Source: Acetobacteraceae bacterium (GTDB lineage Bacteria > Pseudomonadota > Alphaproteobacteria > Acetobacterales > Acetobacteraceae). From it: DNA of 11,809 nt. The notes under the pieces are model-generated. The model was not told the origin of the DNA, made no database searches, and saw only the letters and a program-made list of their open reading frames with translations. Location of the stretch: NCBI GenBank assembly GCA_027306955.1, contig DAHUXX010000025.1:1-11809 (forward strand), given 5' to 3'. The number at the start of each line of letters is the position of its first letter. Positions within the stretch are counted from its first letter, which is position 1. Position numbers and translations under genes: made by a program. Shown in pieces: positions 1 through 6,313 of this stretch.

Positions 1-503
1 AGCAGCGCCTCCGTCCCGGGCCGGTTGTGGATGCCTTCCTGCGGAAACACGCAGATCTCCACATCCACCAGACGCGCGTGCGCCCGCGCGACCGCCGCCA
101 CGGCGTCGAGCCCCATGAGCCCGATGCCAGGGTCGAGCTCGACATGCGTGCGCACGCGCTGCGTCCCGTGCCCGATCGCGCGGCGCAGTGCCGCGGTCGC
201 GCGCGCCGCGATGTCCTCCGGCGTGAACCCCGCCTTGGCCCGCGTCGTCTGCGCCACCGCTTCGGCGAGCGTGCCGTGGTGGATCGCGCAGCGGCCCATG
301 ATGCAGCATTTGTCGAGATGCAGATGCGTCTCCACCAGACCCGGCACCACCAGCATTCCCGCCGCATCGAGGCACGGCGCATCGGCCACGAGGCGGCGTT
401 CCAGCGCCGCGATCCGCCCGGCAGCGATGCCGATGTCGAACAGCCCCTCGCGTCCCTGGAGCCTCGCGCGGGTCACGACACGGTCGAGCGTCTGGGATGG
501 CAT
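1..503 (-). CDS. Cytosine-deaminase-like metal-dependent amidohydrolase, N-terminal part
   Basis: This is the first 167 or so residues of an amidohydrolase; the gene runs off the left edge. Read on the minus strand from ATG at 503, it opens with the small beta domain typical of the superfamily. It then shows VETHLHLDK (residues 57-65), whose H60 and H62 should bind the catalytic metal. Further on come RTHVELDP (118-125) and VFPQEGI (152-158). The order HLD, RTHV, FPQEGI matches E. coli cytosine deaminase (CodA) and relatives such as the N-isopropylammelide hydrolase group, which remove amino groups from nitrogen heterocycles. The exact substrate is unknown; the Asp and later His ligands lie outside the window. 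A GAGGAG ribosome binding site lies 9 bases before the start. It is divergent from the hydrolase/monooxygenase pair, so a shared pathway is plausible but inferred. Confidence 0.85.
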   Translation of the reverse strand, partial: MPSQTLDRVVTRARLQGREGLFDIGIAAGRIAALERRLVADAPCLDAAGMLVVPGLVETHLHLDKCCIMGRCAIHHGTLAEAVAQTTRAKAGFTPEDIAARATAALRRAIGHGTQRVRTHVELDPGIGLMGLDAVAAVARAHARLVDVEICVFPQEGIHNRPGTEAL

Positions 504-543
504 GCGGTCTTTCTCCTCGCTGCGGGCGTGGTAGCGTCGCGGG
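504..543. promoter_or_regulatory. 40-base divergent spacer between amidohydrolase and hydrolase genes
   Basis: Both genes start outward from this spacer. It contains the amidohydrolase ribosome binding site but no recognisable -35/-10 pair on either strand, so promoters must overlap the coding sequences or be non-canonical. Confidence 0.4.
513..518 (-). promoter_or_regulatory. Ribosome binding site of the amidohydrolase gene
   Basis: GAGGAG on the minus strand, 9 bases upstream of the ATG at 503. It supports that start codon. Confidence 0.6.
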
Positions 544-1377
544 ATGGATCAGGACATCGCGCACGAAAACCCCACGCTCGAAGCGGAATACAACAACCGG
601 ACCAAGGTGCCCGGCCACCCCGCCATCATCGCGCGCTGGCAGGCGGACGCCGCCGCTTTCCGCGCCGGCTGGACGCAGGCCGAGACCGGCATCGCCTATG
701 GTCCCACGGAGCGCACCAGGCTCGATCTGTTCTGGCCGAACGAGCGGCGGGACGCGCGCATCGCGATGTTCGTCCATGGCGGATACTGGCAGGGGATGGA
801 CCGCGCCTTCTCCAGCCATCTCGCGCGCGGCCTGCTCGCGCATGGCGTGGCCGTGGCGATGCCGTCCTACGATCTCTGCCCGCATGTCGCGATGGAGCTC
901 ATCGTCGAGCAGTTGCGCGTCTGCGCCGGCTTTCTCGCGCGCCGCCACGGCAAGCCCGTCCTCGCCATGGGCCATTCCGCCGGCGGCCATCTCGCGGCGA
1001 TGATCATGGCGGCGGACTGGGCGGAGCGCGGCATACCGGCGCACCCCGCGCCGAACGCGCTCGCGCTTTCGGGTCTGTTCGACCTGGTCCCCTTGGTGCA
1101 CACTAGCATCAACCGTCCGCTGCACATGGACGAGGGTTCCGCTCGCGCCCTCTCGCCGGTGCTGCTGCCCCCACCGGGCGGGCGCATCCATGCCGTGGTC
1201 GGCGGCCGCGAGGGGCGGGAATACGAGCGACAGTCGCGCGAGATTGCCGCTGTCTGGGGCGGCACGTGGGAGGTGCTGACGGGCCACGATCATTTCACCA
1301 TCGTCTCGGAACTCGCGAACCCGGAGAGTGCCGTCGTGCGCAAGGCGCTGGAACTGATGCCGCGGGAGCCGGCCTGA
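544..1377 (+). CDS. Alpha/beta hydrolase, arylformamidase (kynurenine formamidase)-like
   Basis: A 277-residue soluble alpha/beta hydrolase. It carries HGGYW (residues 78-82, oxyanion loop) and the nucleophile elbow GHSAGG (143-148, Ser145). Near the C-terminus, GHDHF (247-251) probably supplies the catalytic His (His250). This layout and the HGGYWQ box are typical of bacterial arylformamidase-like esterases, which hydrolyse N-formyl or ester bonds. The acidic triad member is not obvious; the candidate region is residues 219-230. No clear Shine-Dalgarno precedes the ATG, and the divergent amidohydrolase starts only 40 bases away. The stop codon abuts the start of the flavin monooxygenase (TGAATG), indicating one transcript. 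True kynurenine formamidase is less likely than another amide or ester substrate, because no other tryptophan-pathway gene is visible. Confidence 0.85.
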   Translation: MDQDIAHENPTLEAEYNNRTKVPGHPAIIARWQADAAAFRAGWTQAETGIAYGPTERTRLDLFWPNERRDARIAMFVHGGYWQGMDRAFSSHLARGLLAHGVAVAMPSYDLCPHVAMELIVEQLRVCAGFLARRHGKPVLAMGHSAGGHLAAMIMAADWAERGIPAHPAPNALALSGLFDLVPLVHTSINRPLHMDEGSARALSPVLLPPPGGRIHAVVGGREGREYERQSREIAAVWGGTWEVLTGHDHFTIVSELANPESAVVRKALELMPREPA

Positions 1378-2586
1378 ATGAAGGCGCTGATCGCCGGTGG
1401 CGGTGTCGGCGGGCTGGTGCTCGCCATGTCGCTTGCCGAACACGGGATCGAGTCCACTGTGTTCGAGGCGGCGGCGGAAATCCGCCCACTCGGGGTCGGC
1501 ATCAACACGCTGCCGCACGCGATCCGCGAGCTGGCGGCGATGGACCTGCTGGATGCGCTGGACGCGACCGGCATCCGCACGCACGAGCTGATCTACGTCA
1601 ACCGCTTCGGCCAGGAAGTGTGGCGCGAGAAGCGGGGCCTGCACGCCGGGCACTCGATGCCGCAATTCTCCATCCATCGGGGCAACCTGCATCGGGTGCT
1701 GTGGGATGCCGCAGCCGAGCGGCTGCCTGGGATGCTGCGCACCGGCCACCGCCTGGTTCGTTTCGAGCAGGATACAGACGGCGTGACCACGACCTTCGCC
1801 ACGGCGTCGGGCGAGATCACGGCGCGCGGCGATGTGCTGGTGGCGGCGGACGGCATCCATTCCGCCGCACGCGCGCAACTCCACCCCGAGGATCCCGGCA
1901 TACGCTGGCAGGGGATCATGATGTGGCGCGGCGCCGTCGAGTTCCCGCCCTTCCTCGACGGCGATTCCATGATCATCGCCGGCGACATGCAGGAAAAGCT
2001 GGTGCTGTACCCGATCGCGCGGTCGGAGGGGGGCCGGCGGCTGACCAACTGGGTGGTGTGTACCCGCCAGGGCACGGGCGAGTTCGCGCCGCCCAAGCAG
2101 GACTGGAGCCGGCTCGGCAGCCTCGACGATATCCTGCCCACGGTGCGCCGCTTCTCGCTGCCGCAGCTCGACGTGGAGGCGCTGGTCCGTGCGACACCGG
2201 AATATTTCGAATACCCGATGTGCGACCGTGACCCGCTGCCGTGGTGGACGCAGGGGCGTGTAACGCTGCTCGGCGACGCCGCGCACCCGATGTATCCCGT
2301 GGGCTCGAATGGCGCCTCGCAGGCGATCCTGGATGCGCGCTGCCTCGCGCCGCTGCTCGCCGCCATGCCGGCCGAACAGGCGCTCGGCGCCTATGAAGCG
2401 GAGCGCCTGCCCAAGACCGCGGAGATCGTCCACCTCAACCGCAAGGGCGGGCCGGAGCGCGTCGTGGACGTGGTGAGCGAGCGCGCGCCCAATGGTTTCG
2501 AGCGGCTGGAGGACGTCATCTCCCGCGACGAACTCGCCGCCATCGCCGGCGGCTACGCGCAGACCGCGGGCTTTGCCAAGGTGTAG
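1378..2586 (+). CDS. PhzS-like FAD-dependent monooxygenase
   Basis: A 402-residue class A flavoprotein monooxygenase using NAD(P)H and O2. The FAD Rossmann motif GGGVGG is at residues 7-12, the DG motif of this family is around 152-162 (LVAADGIHSA) and the GD motif that binds the FAD ribityl chain is at 296-303 (LLGDAAHP). From memory, the segments IRPLGVGIN, SIHRG, MWRG, YPM-DRDPLP and NGASQAILD, and the overall length, resemble the Pseudomonas phenazine monooxygenase PhzS more than salicylate or p-hydroxybenzoate hydroxylases. PhzS decarboxylates and hydroxylates a phenazine carboxylate. No phenazine core genes are present, so the substrate here is probably another heteroaromatic carboxylate or phenolic compound. 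It starts directly after the hydrolase stop. It ends 3 bases from the convergent SDR gene. Confidence 0.9.
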   Translation: MKALIAGGGVGGLVLAMSLAEHGIESTVFEAAAEIRPLGVGINTLPHAIRELAAMDLLDALDATGIRTHELIYVNRFGQEVWREKRGLHAGHSMPQFSIHRGNLHRVLWDAAAERLPGMLRTGHRLVRFEQDTDGVTTTFATASGEITARGDVLVAADGIHSAARAQLHPEDPGIRWQGIMMWRGAVEFPPFLDGDSMIIAGDMQEKLVLYPIARSEGGRRLTNWVVCTRQGTGEFAPPKQDWSRLGSLDDILPTVRRFSLPQLDVEALVRATPEYFEYPMCDRDPLPWWTQGRVTLLGDAAHPMYPVGSNGASQAILDARCLAPLLAAMPAEQALGAYEAERLPKTAEIVHLNRKGGPERVVDVVSERAPNGFERLEDVISRDELAAIAGGYAQTAGFAKV

Positions 2587-2589
2587 CGC

Positions 2590-3318
2590 CTAATACGTCG
2601 CGCGCCCGCCGGAGCAGTCGAACACGGCACCGGTGGAAAAGCTTGCCTCCTCGCTGGCAAGCCAGCAGACCAGGTTCGCGACCTCGTCGGTGGTGCCGAA
2701 CCGGCCCATCGGGATCTTGCTCAGCATGAAGGCAATCTGCTCCTTGCGCATCTGCGCGAAAAGCGGCGTCTCCACAGCGGCGGGGGCGACCGCGTTCACC
2801 CGGATCCCGGTGTTGGCGAGCTCCTTGCCCAGTGATTTCGTCAGCGCGATCACGGCGCCCTTGGAGGCGGAATAGGCGCAGGCATTCGGGTTGCCCTCCT
2901 TGCCGGCGATGGAGGCGATGTTGACGATGCGCCCCCAGCCGCCCTTCAGCATCGCCGGCACGACGGCGCGGTTGGTCAGGAACACGCCGTCCGCGTTCAC
3001 CGCCATCACCTGCCGCCAGGCGGCGACCGGATACTCCCAGGTCGGTCCGTTCGGCCCGGTGATGCCGGCGGAGGCCACCAGGATGTCGATGCCGCCGAGT
3101 GCCGCCTCGGTCGCCGCGGTGGCGCGCGCGACCGCCGCCTCGTCCGTCACGTCCACCGCCTCCCGGTGGGCTGTCAGGCTGCGCGAAAGCGCCCCCACGT
3201 CGCGGTCCCAGAGCGCGATCGCGGCCCCGTCCGCCGCCAGCCGCGCGGCAATTACTGCTCCGATGCCCGAGGCACCGCCCGTCACCACCGCGCGCCGTCC
3301 CGCGAACCGTCCCGCCAT
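2590..3318 (-). CDS. Short-chain dehydrogenase/reductase (SDR), probably NAD-dependent
   Basis: A 242-residue classical SDR. It has the cofactor loop TGGASGIG (13-20), an acidic residue at the end of strand 2 (Asp38, which favours NAD(H) over NADP(H)), and catalytic Asn109, Ser136, Tyr149 and Lys153 (YSASK). The usual NNAG box reads VASAG (81-85). The C-terminal GGRATY ending and the GKEGNPNA stretch suit SDRs acting on sugars, sugar acids or related hydroxy compounds rather than fatty-acid FabG, but the substrate is not determined. An upstream in-frame ATG at 3348 exists. ATG at 3318 is preferred because AAGGAGG sits 5 bases before it and the alignment to SDR N-termini begins there. It is the last gene of the GT20 - Gfo/Idh - SDR set, 51 bases after the Gfo/Idh stop. 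Confidence 0.9.
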   Translation of the reverse strand: MAGRFAGRRAVVTGGASGIGAVIAARLAADGAAIALWDRDVGALSRSLTAHREAVDVTDEAAVARATAATEAALGGIDILVASAGITGPNGPTWEYPVAAWRQVMAVNADGVFLTNRAVVPAMLKGGWGRIVNIASIAGKEGNPNACAYSASKGAVIALTKSLGKELANTGIRVNAVAPAAVETPLFAQMRKEQIAFMLSKIPMGRFGTTDEVANLVCWLASEEASFSTGAVFDCSGGRATY

Positions 3319-3323
3319 CGCTT

Positions 3324-3330
3324 CCTCCTT
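3324..3330 (-). promoter_or_regulatory. Strong Shine-Dalgarno for the SDR gene
   Basis: AAGGAGG on the minus strand, 5 bases before the ATG at 3318. It decides the start of the SDR against the upstream ATG at 3348. A CCTCC complement lies just upstream in the mRNA (plus-strand GGAGG at 3338-3342) and could form a 5-bp hairpin masking this site; that pairing is weak. Confidence 0.7.
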
Positions 3331-3369
3331 GTCTACGGGAGGGAGCATGCCAGGAGCGCGCGCGGTTTC

Positions 3370-4653
3370 CTATGCCGCGAGCCGCACCGTCACGCCACTG
3401 GCGCGCGAGCGCTCGGCGGCGAAGGCCATGCGGTGGCTGTCGAGCGACTCCGCGAGCGCCGTCCGCGCCGCCTCCACCCGGCCGCTGCGCCGCCGCTCGC
3501 GAACCCGGTTGAGGAAATCCACCATCAGCCCGTCGTCGCCGCCGCCGTGATAGCCCTCCGTCACCAGCGTAAGGCGACTGGTGCGGGTATCGGCGTTGCG
3601 GAAATCGGAAACGGTGATTTCGTTGGCGTAGAAATCGCCGGTAATCTCGCCGTGGCTGCCCATCAGGTGCACGGTGCGCGTGGTCTCGCGAGTGAAGGCG
3701 CTGACATTGAGCGTGGCATCCACGCCGTTGGCGAAGCGCAGCGCCACCACCTGGTGGTCCGCGACGTCGTTGTCGCAGCGATAGACGCAGCGCCCGTACG
3801 GCCCTTCGTGCAGCGCACGCGCGAGCCCGGCGGGCGAGGTGTCGGCGCTGACCACGTTGTGCGGCCAGGCGGGGGCGGGCAGCAATGTTTCGAGATAGAT
3901 GCGTTGCGCCGAATACGGGCAGGTGCGCTCCACCTGGCAACCCTCGTCGCAGCGCGCGGTCGAGCCTTCCGGCGCGTTCGCCGCGGTGAAGTGCGACAGC
4001 GCGCCGAAGGAGGTGATTTCGGCACAGGGCGCGCCCGCGAGCCAGCGCAGGATGTCGAGGTCGTGACAGGCCTTGGCCAACAGCATCGGGCTTGCCTCGT
4101 CCACGCGCCGCCAGTTGCCGCGCACGTAGGAGTGCGCGAAGTGCCAGTAGCCGATGTGCTCGGTGTGGCGAATGGTCAGCAACTGCCCGATCACGCCGCG
4201 ATCCAGCAACTCGCGGATGCGCGCGAAGAAGGCGGTGTAGCGCAGCACGTGCGCGACCGTGATGTCGGCGCCCGCGGCGCCCGCGGCCGCCGCGAGGCGC
4301 TCCACCTCCTCGGCGGTCGGGCAGATCGGCTTTTCCAGCAGGATCGAGATGTCGCCCACACGATCGATCGCGGCCAGCGCCGGGGCCAGATGCGCGCGGT
4401 CCGGGGTGGCGATGATTGCCGCGTCGAACGCCGGCGCGGCATCGAGCATCGCCTGCCAGGACGGGTAAAGATGCGTGGGTGGGACGGCATGCAGATGGCC
4501 CGCCCTCACCAGCCGCTCACCAAGTGGGTCAGCAACGGCCACGATCCGTGCCAGGTCGGGCCGACGCAGCACATGCGCGCCATAGGCGCCGAGGCCGCGG
4601 CTACCCGCGCCGATCAGCGCGATGCGCACCGGATCGAGGGGGTGATCAGACAT
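3370..4653 (-). CDS. Gfo/Idh/MocA-family oxidoreductase with a cysteine cluster
   Basis: A 427-residue NAD(P)-dependent sugar or cyclitol dehydrogenase. The Rossmann loop GAGSRG is at 15-20, the family EKP motif at 107-109 (LLEKPICPT), and KACHDLD at 194-200 corresponds to the conserved active-site Lys/Asp/His region. An insertion in the C-terminal domain carries Cys235, Cys239 and Cys245 (the last within TCPYSA), followed by Cys289 and Cys293 in YGRCVYRCDNDV. This cysteine pattern recurs in a large, poorly characterised subgroup and may bind a metal or be structural (inference). No signal peptide is seen, so it should be cytoplasmic. Its ATG overlaps the stop of the GT20 gene by 8 bases, implying translational coupling. 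Likely chemistry is oxidation of a ring hydroxyl on a sugar or glycoside, but the substrate is unknown. Confidence 0.9.
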   Translation of the reverse strand: MSDHPLDPVRIALIGAGSRGLGAYGAHVLRRPDLARIVAVADPLGERLVRAGHLHAVPPTHLYPSWQAMLDAAPAFDAAIIATPDRAHLAPALAAIDRVGDISILLEKPICPTAEEVERLAAAAGAAGADITVAHVLRYTAFFARIRELLDRGVIGQLLTIRHTEHIGYWHFAHSYVRGNWRRVDEASPMLLAKACHDLDILRWLAGAPCAEITSFGALSHFTAANAPEGSTARCDEGCQVERTCPYSAQRIYLETLLPAPAWPHNVVSADTSPAGLARALHEGPYGRCVYRCDNDVADHQVVALRFANGVDATLNVSAFTRETTRTVHLMGSHGEITGDFYANEITVSDFRNADTRTSRLTLVTEGYHGGGDDGLMVDFLNRVRERRRSGRVEAARTALAESLDSHRMAFAAERSRASGVTVRLAA

Positions 4654-6034
4654 GTGCCATTTCCTGCGTCGTTACGGCGGAGCTCGCAAGGGCGCCGAGG
4701 AATTTGGCGGCATAGCTCGCGGCGCTCTGCGTCCGCACGCGGGCGAGCAGTGTCGCGTGGCGCGCAAGCCGCTCCTCCGCCGGCATCGTGAGCGCGCGGT
4801 TCAGCGCCTCCGCGATCGCTTCGGCATCAAAAGGATTGACCAACAGCGCGGAATCCAGCGTCGCGGCGGCGCCGGCGAAGCGTGATAGCACCAGCACGCC
4901 GGGGTTCTGCGGTTCCTGGGCGGCGACGAATTCCGAGGCACCGAGTCCGAATCCATCGCGCAGCGGCGTCACCACGCCCACGCGCGCCAGGCGATGGAAT
5001 CCGGCGACGGTCGCGCGCGGTGTTGCCCGCGTTATGTAACGCAACGGAATCCAATCCGCCTCGCCATGCCGGCCATTAAGCTGGCCGACACGCTCGTCCA
5101 TCTCCCGCCGCAGCCGGCGGTATTCCGGGACCTCCTCGCGCGAGGGCGCCGCGACCTGCAGAGAGCTGACCTGCCGCCGGTACTCCGGATGCTGGCGTAG
5201 CAGCAGGTCGAACGCGTCGACGCGATGGGGCAATCCCTTCGCATGGTCGAGCCGGTCCGCGCCGAACAGCAGCGCCGCGCCATGCAGGCTCTGGCGCAGG
5301 CGCTGCGTCGGCAAGTGTCCGGCGGCCTCGTACGCGGTTTGCGCGAAATCGTCGGGGTCGATCCCCACGGGGCAGACCAGGGTGCGCACCCACCGGCCCA
5401 CGTGCATGAAGCAACCCTCGTCGTCCGCGGTCGCGTTCAGCAGGCTCGCCACGCAGGCGAGGAATCCGTCGCGGTCGCTCGCGGTCTGGAACCCCACCAC
5501 GTCGGCACCGCACACGGCGGCCAGCAGCGTGCGCGCCCGCGGCACGACGGTGAAGATCGCCGGCGGTGGAAACGGCGTGTGGAAGAAGAAGCCGAGCCGC
5601 TGCCGCGCGCCGGCCTCGCGCAGTGCGTCGGGTGTGAGCATCAGGTGGTAGTCGTGCACCCACACAAGATCGTCCGCACGCAGGAGCGGCAGCACGGTGG
5701 CGGCAAAACGGCGGTTGACCGCCTCATAGGCGGCGAATTCCTCGGCGCGGAACCGCATCAGACCCAACCGGCACAGCAACAGAGGGTAGAGCGTGTTGTT
5801 GGAAAAGCCGGTGTAGTAGCCGCGATGCTCCGCCTCCGTGAGGTCGAACACCGCGCAGCTCATCCCACGCTCCGCCTGTATAGCGAGCTCCGTTCCACCG
5901 CCGATCCGTCCGCTCCAGCCGATCCAGAGCGAGCCTGGCCGCACGGCCTCCGCGAGCGCCACCGCTAGCCCACCCGCCTGTGCGCCGCGGGCGGCTTGCG
6001 GCACGCGATTGGACAGGATGACGAGGCGGGACAT
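4646..6034 (-). CDS. otsA: GT20 glycosyltransferase, trehalose-6-phosphate synthase (OtsA)-like, divergent
   Basis: 462 residues, close to E. coli OtsA (474). OtsA joins UDP-glucose and glucose-6-phosphate into trehalose-6-phosphate in the cytoplasm. Conserved family features are SNRVPQ (8-13) and the glycine-rich AGG (20-22), WIGWSG (37-42), HDYH (127-130), GFFFHTPFP (148-156), GFQT (181-184), CPVGID (221-226), DRLDHAKGLP (260-269, Arg261 and Lys266 for the donor phosphates) and TPLRDG (356-361). Two motifs are unusual: the acceptor-side segment reads FSNNTLYPLLLCR (77-89) where a Trp is normal at Tyr83, and RDGFGLGASE (359-368) replaces the near-invariant RDGMNLVAKE. Start at 6034 is chosen for the AAGGAGG site and the alignment; a longer frame opens at 6217. 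No otsB phosphatase is adjacent. Trehalose synthase remains most likely, but a related glycoside product is possible. Confidence 0.85.
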   Translation of the reverse strand: MSRLVILSNRVPQAARGAQAGGLAVALAEAVRPGSLWIGWSGRIGGGTELAIQAERGMSCAVFDLTEAEHRGYYTGFSNNTLYPLLLCRLGLMRFRAEEFAAYEAVNRRFAATVLPLLRADDLVWVHDYHLMLTPDALREAGARQRLGFFFHTPFPPPAIFTVVPRARTLLAAVCGADVVGFQTASDRDGFLACVASLLNATADDEGCFMHVGRWVRTLVCPVGIDPDDFAQTAYEAAGHLPTQRLRQSLHGAALLFGADRLDHAKGLPHRVDAFDLLLRQHPEYRRQVSSLQVAAPSREEVPEYRRLRREMDERVGQLNGRHGEADWIPLRYITRATPRATVAGFHRLARVGVVTPLRDGFGLGASEFVAAQEPQNPGVLVLSRFAGAAATLDSALLVNPFDAEAIAEALNRALTMPAEERLARHATLLARVRTQSAASYAAKFLGALASSAVTTQEMAHV

Positions 6035-6043
6035 CGCGAGGAA

Positions 6044-6050
6044 CCTCCTT
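6044..6050 (-). promoter_or_regulatory. Shine-Dalgarno of the GT20 gene
   Basis: AAGGAGG on the minus strand, 9 bases before the ATG at 6034. It fixes the start there rather than at the in-frame ATG at 6217. Confidence 0.7.
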
Positions 6051-6138
6051 GCGTTTCGGTCCCGGCAGGTCGCGCCGGGCGGAAGGGCCCGATGGATGCA
6101 GGCCCGACGGCAGGAAGGCACGCACACGAAACCGCGCG

Positions 6139-6154
6139 CGCCGCGATCGCGGCG
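6139..6154. repeat. Perfect 16-bp palindrome centred on GCGATCGC
   Basis: CGCCGCGATCGCGGCG reads identically on both strands. It lies in the divergent spacer, about 105 bases upstream of the GT20 start. It could be an operator half of the shared control region, but short palindromes rich in CG arise readily in such GC-rich DNA. Confidence 0.5.
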
Positions 6155-6169
6155 ACCTCCCCGACAATC

Positions 6170-6183
6170 TTGCGTGATCGCAA
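6170..6183. repeat. Inverted repeat TTGCG-TGAT-CGCAA
   Basis: Five-base perfect arms with a 4-base spacer in the divergent spacer. It has the size and dyad symmetry of many helix-turn-helix regulator sites. It lies just downstream of the predicted GT20-operon start of transcription and about 130 bases before the protease start. No bound regulator gene is encoded nearby. Confidence 0.4.
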
Positions 6184-6203
6184 TGATCGCGGATACGAAT
6201 TGC

Positions 6204-6233
6204 TTAATATCGGCCATATCGCCGAATATTCAA
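6204..6233 (-). promoter_or_regulatory. Candidate sigma-70-type promoter for the GT20 operon
   Basis: On the minus strand, TTGAAT (6228-6233) and TATTAA (6204-6209) are separated by 18 bases, each matching four of six consensus positions. Transcription would start near 6197 and leave a 5' leader of about 160 bases before the ATG at 6034. It sits in the one AT-rich patch of the spacer. Prediction only. Confidence 0.35.
6206..6230. repeat. AT-rich imperfect inverted repeat, possible operator
   Basis: Left arm AATATCGGC (6206-6214) and right arm GCCGAATATT (6221-6230) are complementary except for one extra T in the right arm, with a 6-base spacer. The repeat fills the space between the proposed -35 and -10 elements of the GT20-operon promoter, a typical position for a repressor site. 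Confidence 0.4.
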
Positions 6234-6313
6234 CCCTCCATCTCCGACGCGGCGACGATCAGGGCGCATCGGCGGACTATGGTACGCGGCATCCGTCATG
6301 CAAGAATGAGCGC

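Larger units (their letters stand above)
6035..6313. promoter_or_regulatory. Divergent intergenic region between the GT20 operon and the protease-Hint gene
   Basis: 279 bases, the only sizeable non-coding stretch in the window. Reading frames stay open across it on both strands, but their translations (Arg/Cys/Pro-rich, no family motif, no signal peptide) look like GC-rich noise. The part nearest the GT20 gene is very GC-rich; 6190-6235 is notably AT-rich and holds the candidate promoter and inverted repeats listed separately. No convincing RNA gene or riboswitch is seen. Confidence 0.6.

Noticed and set aside
27..1106. Long plus-strand frame opposite the amidohydrolase and across the hydrolase
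   Set aside because: The protein is Arg/Ala/His-rich without motifs, while CodA-like and hydrolase motifs are clear in the other frames.
1266..2231. Plus-strand frame inside the hydrolase/monooxygenase genes
   Set aside because: Shadow frame; the FAD-binding motifs are in the frame starting at 1378.
3319..3348. ATG at 3348 as the SDR start
   Set aside because: The ten extra residues contain the translated Shine-Dalgarno region and are not part of the SDR fold; AAGGAGG points to 3318.
3166..4791. Long plus-strand frame opposite the Gfo/Idh gene
   Set aside because: Antisense shadow with low-complexity composition; Gfo/Idh motifs on the minus strand are decisive.
6035..6217. 61-residue N-terminal extension of the GT20 gene (ATG at 6217)
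   Set aside because: It is Arg/Cys-rich with no OtsA similarity, would cover the candidate promoter, and has no advantage over ATG 6034, which has AAGGAGG upstream and matches the family N-terminus.
5996..6313. 106-residue upstream extension of the protease-Hint frame
   Set aside because: It overlaps the GT20 gene start on the other strand and its translation shows neither a signal peptide nor any domain; open frames are expected by chance at this GC content.
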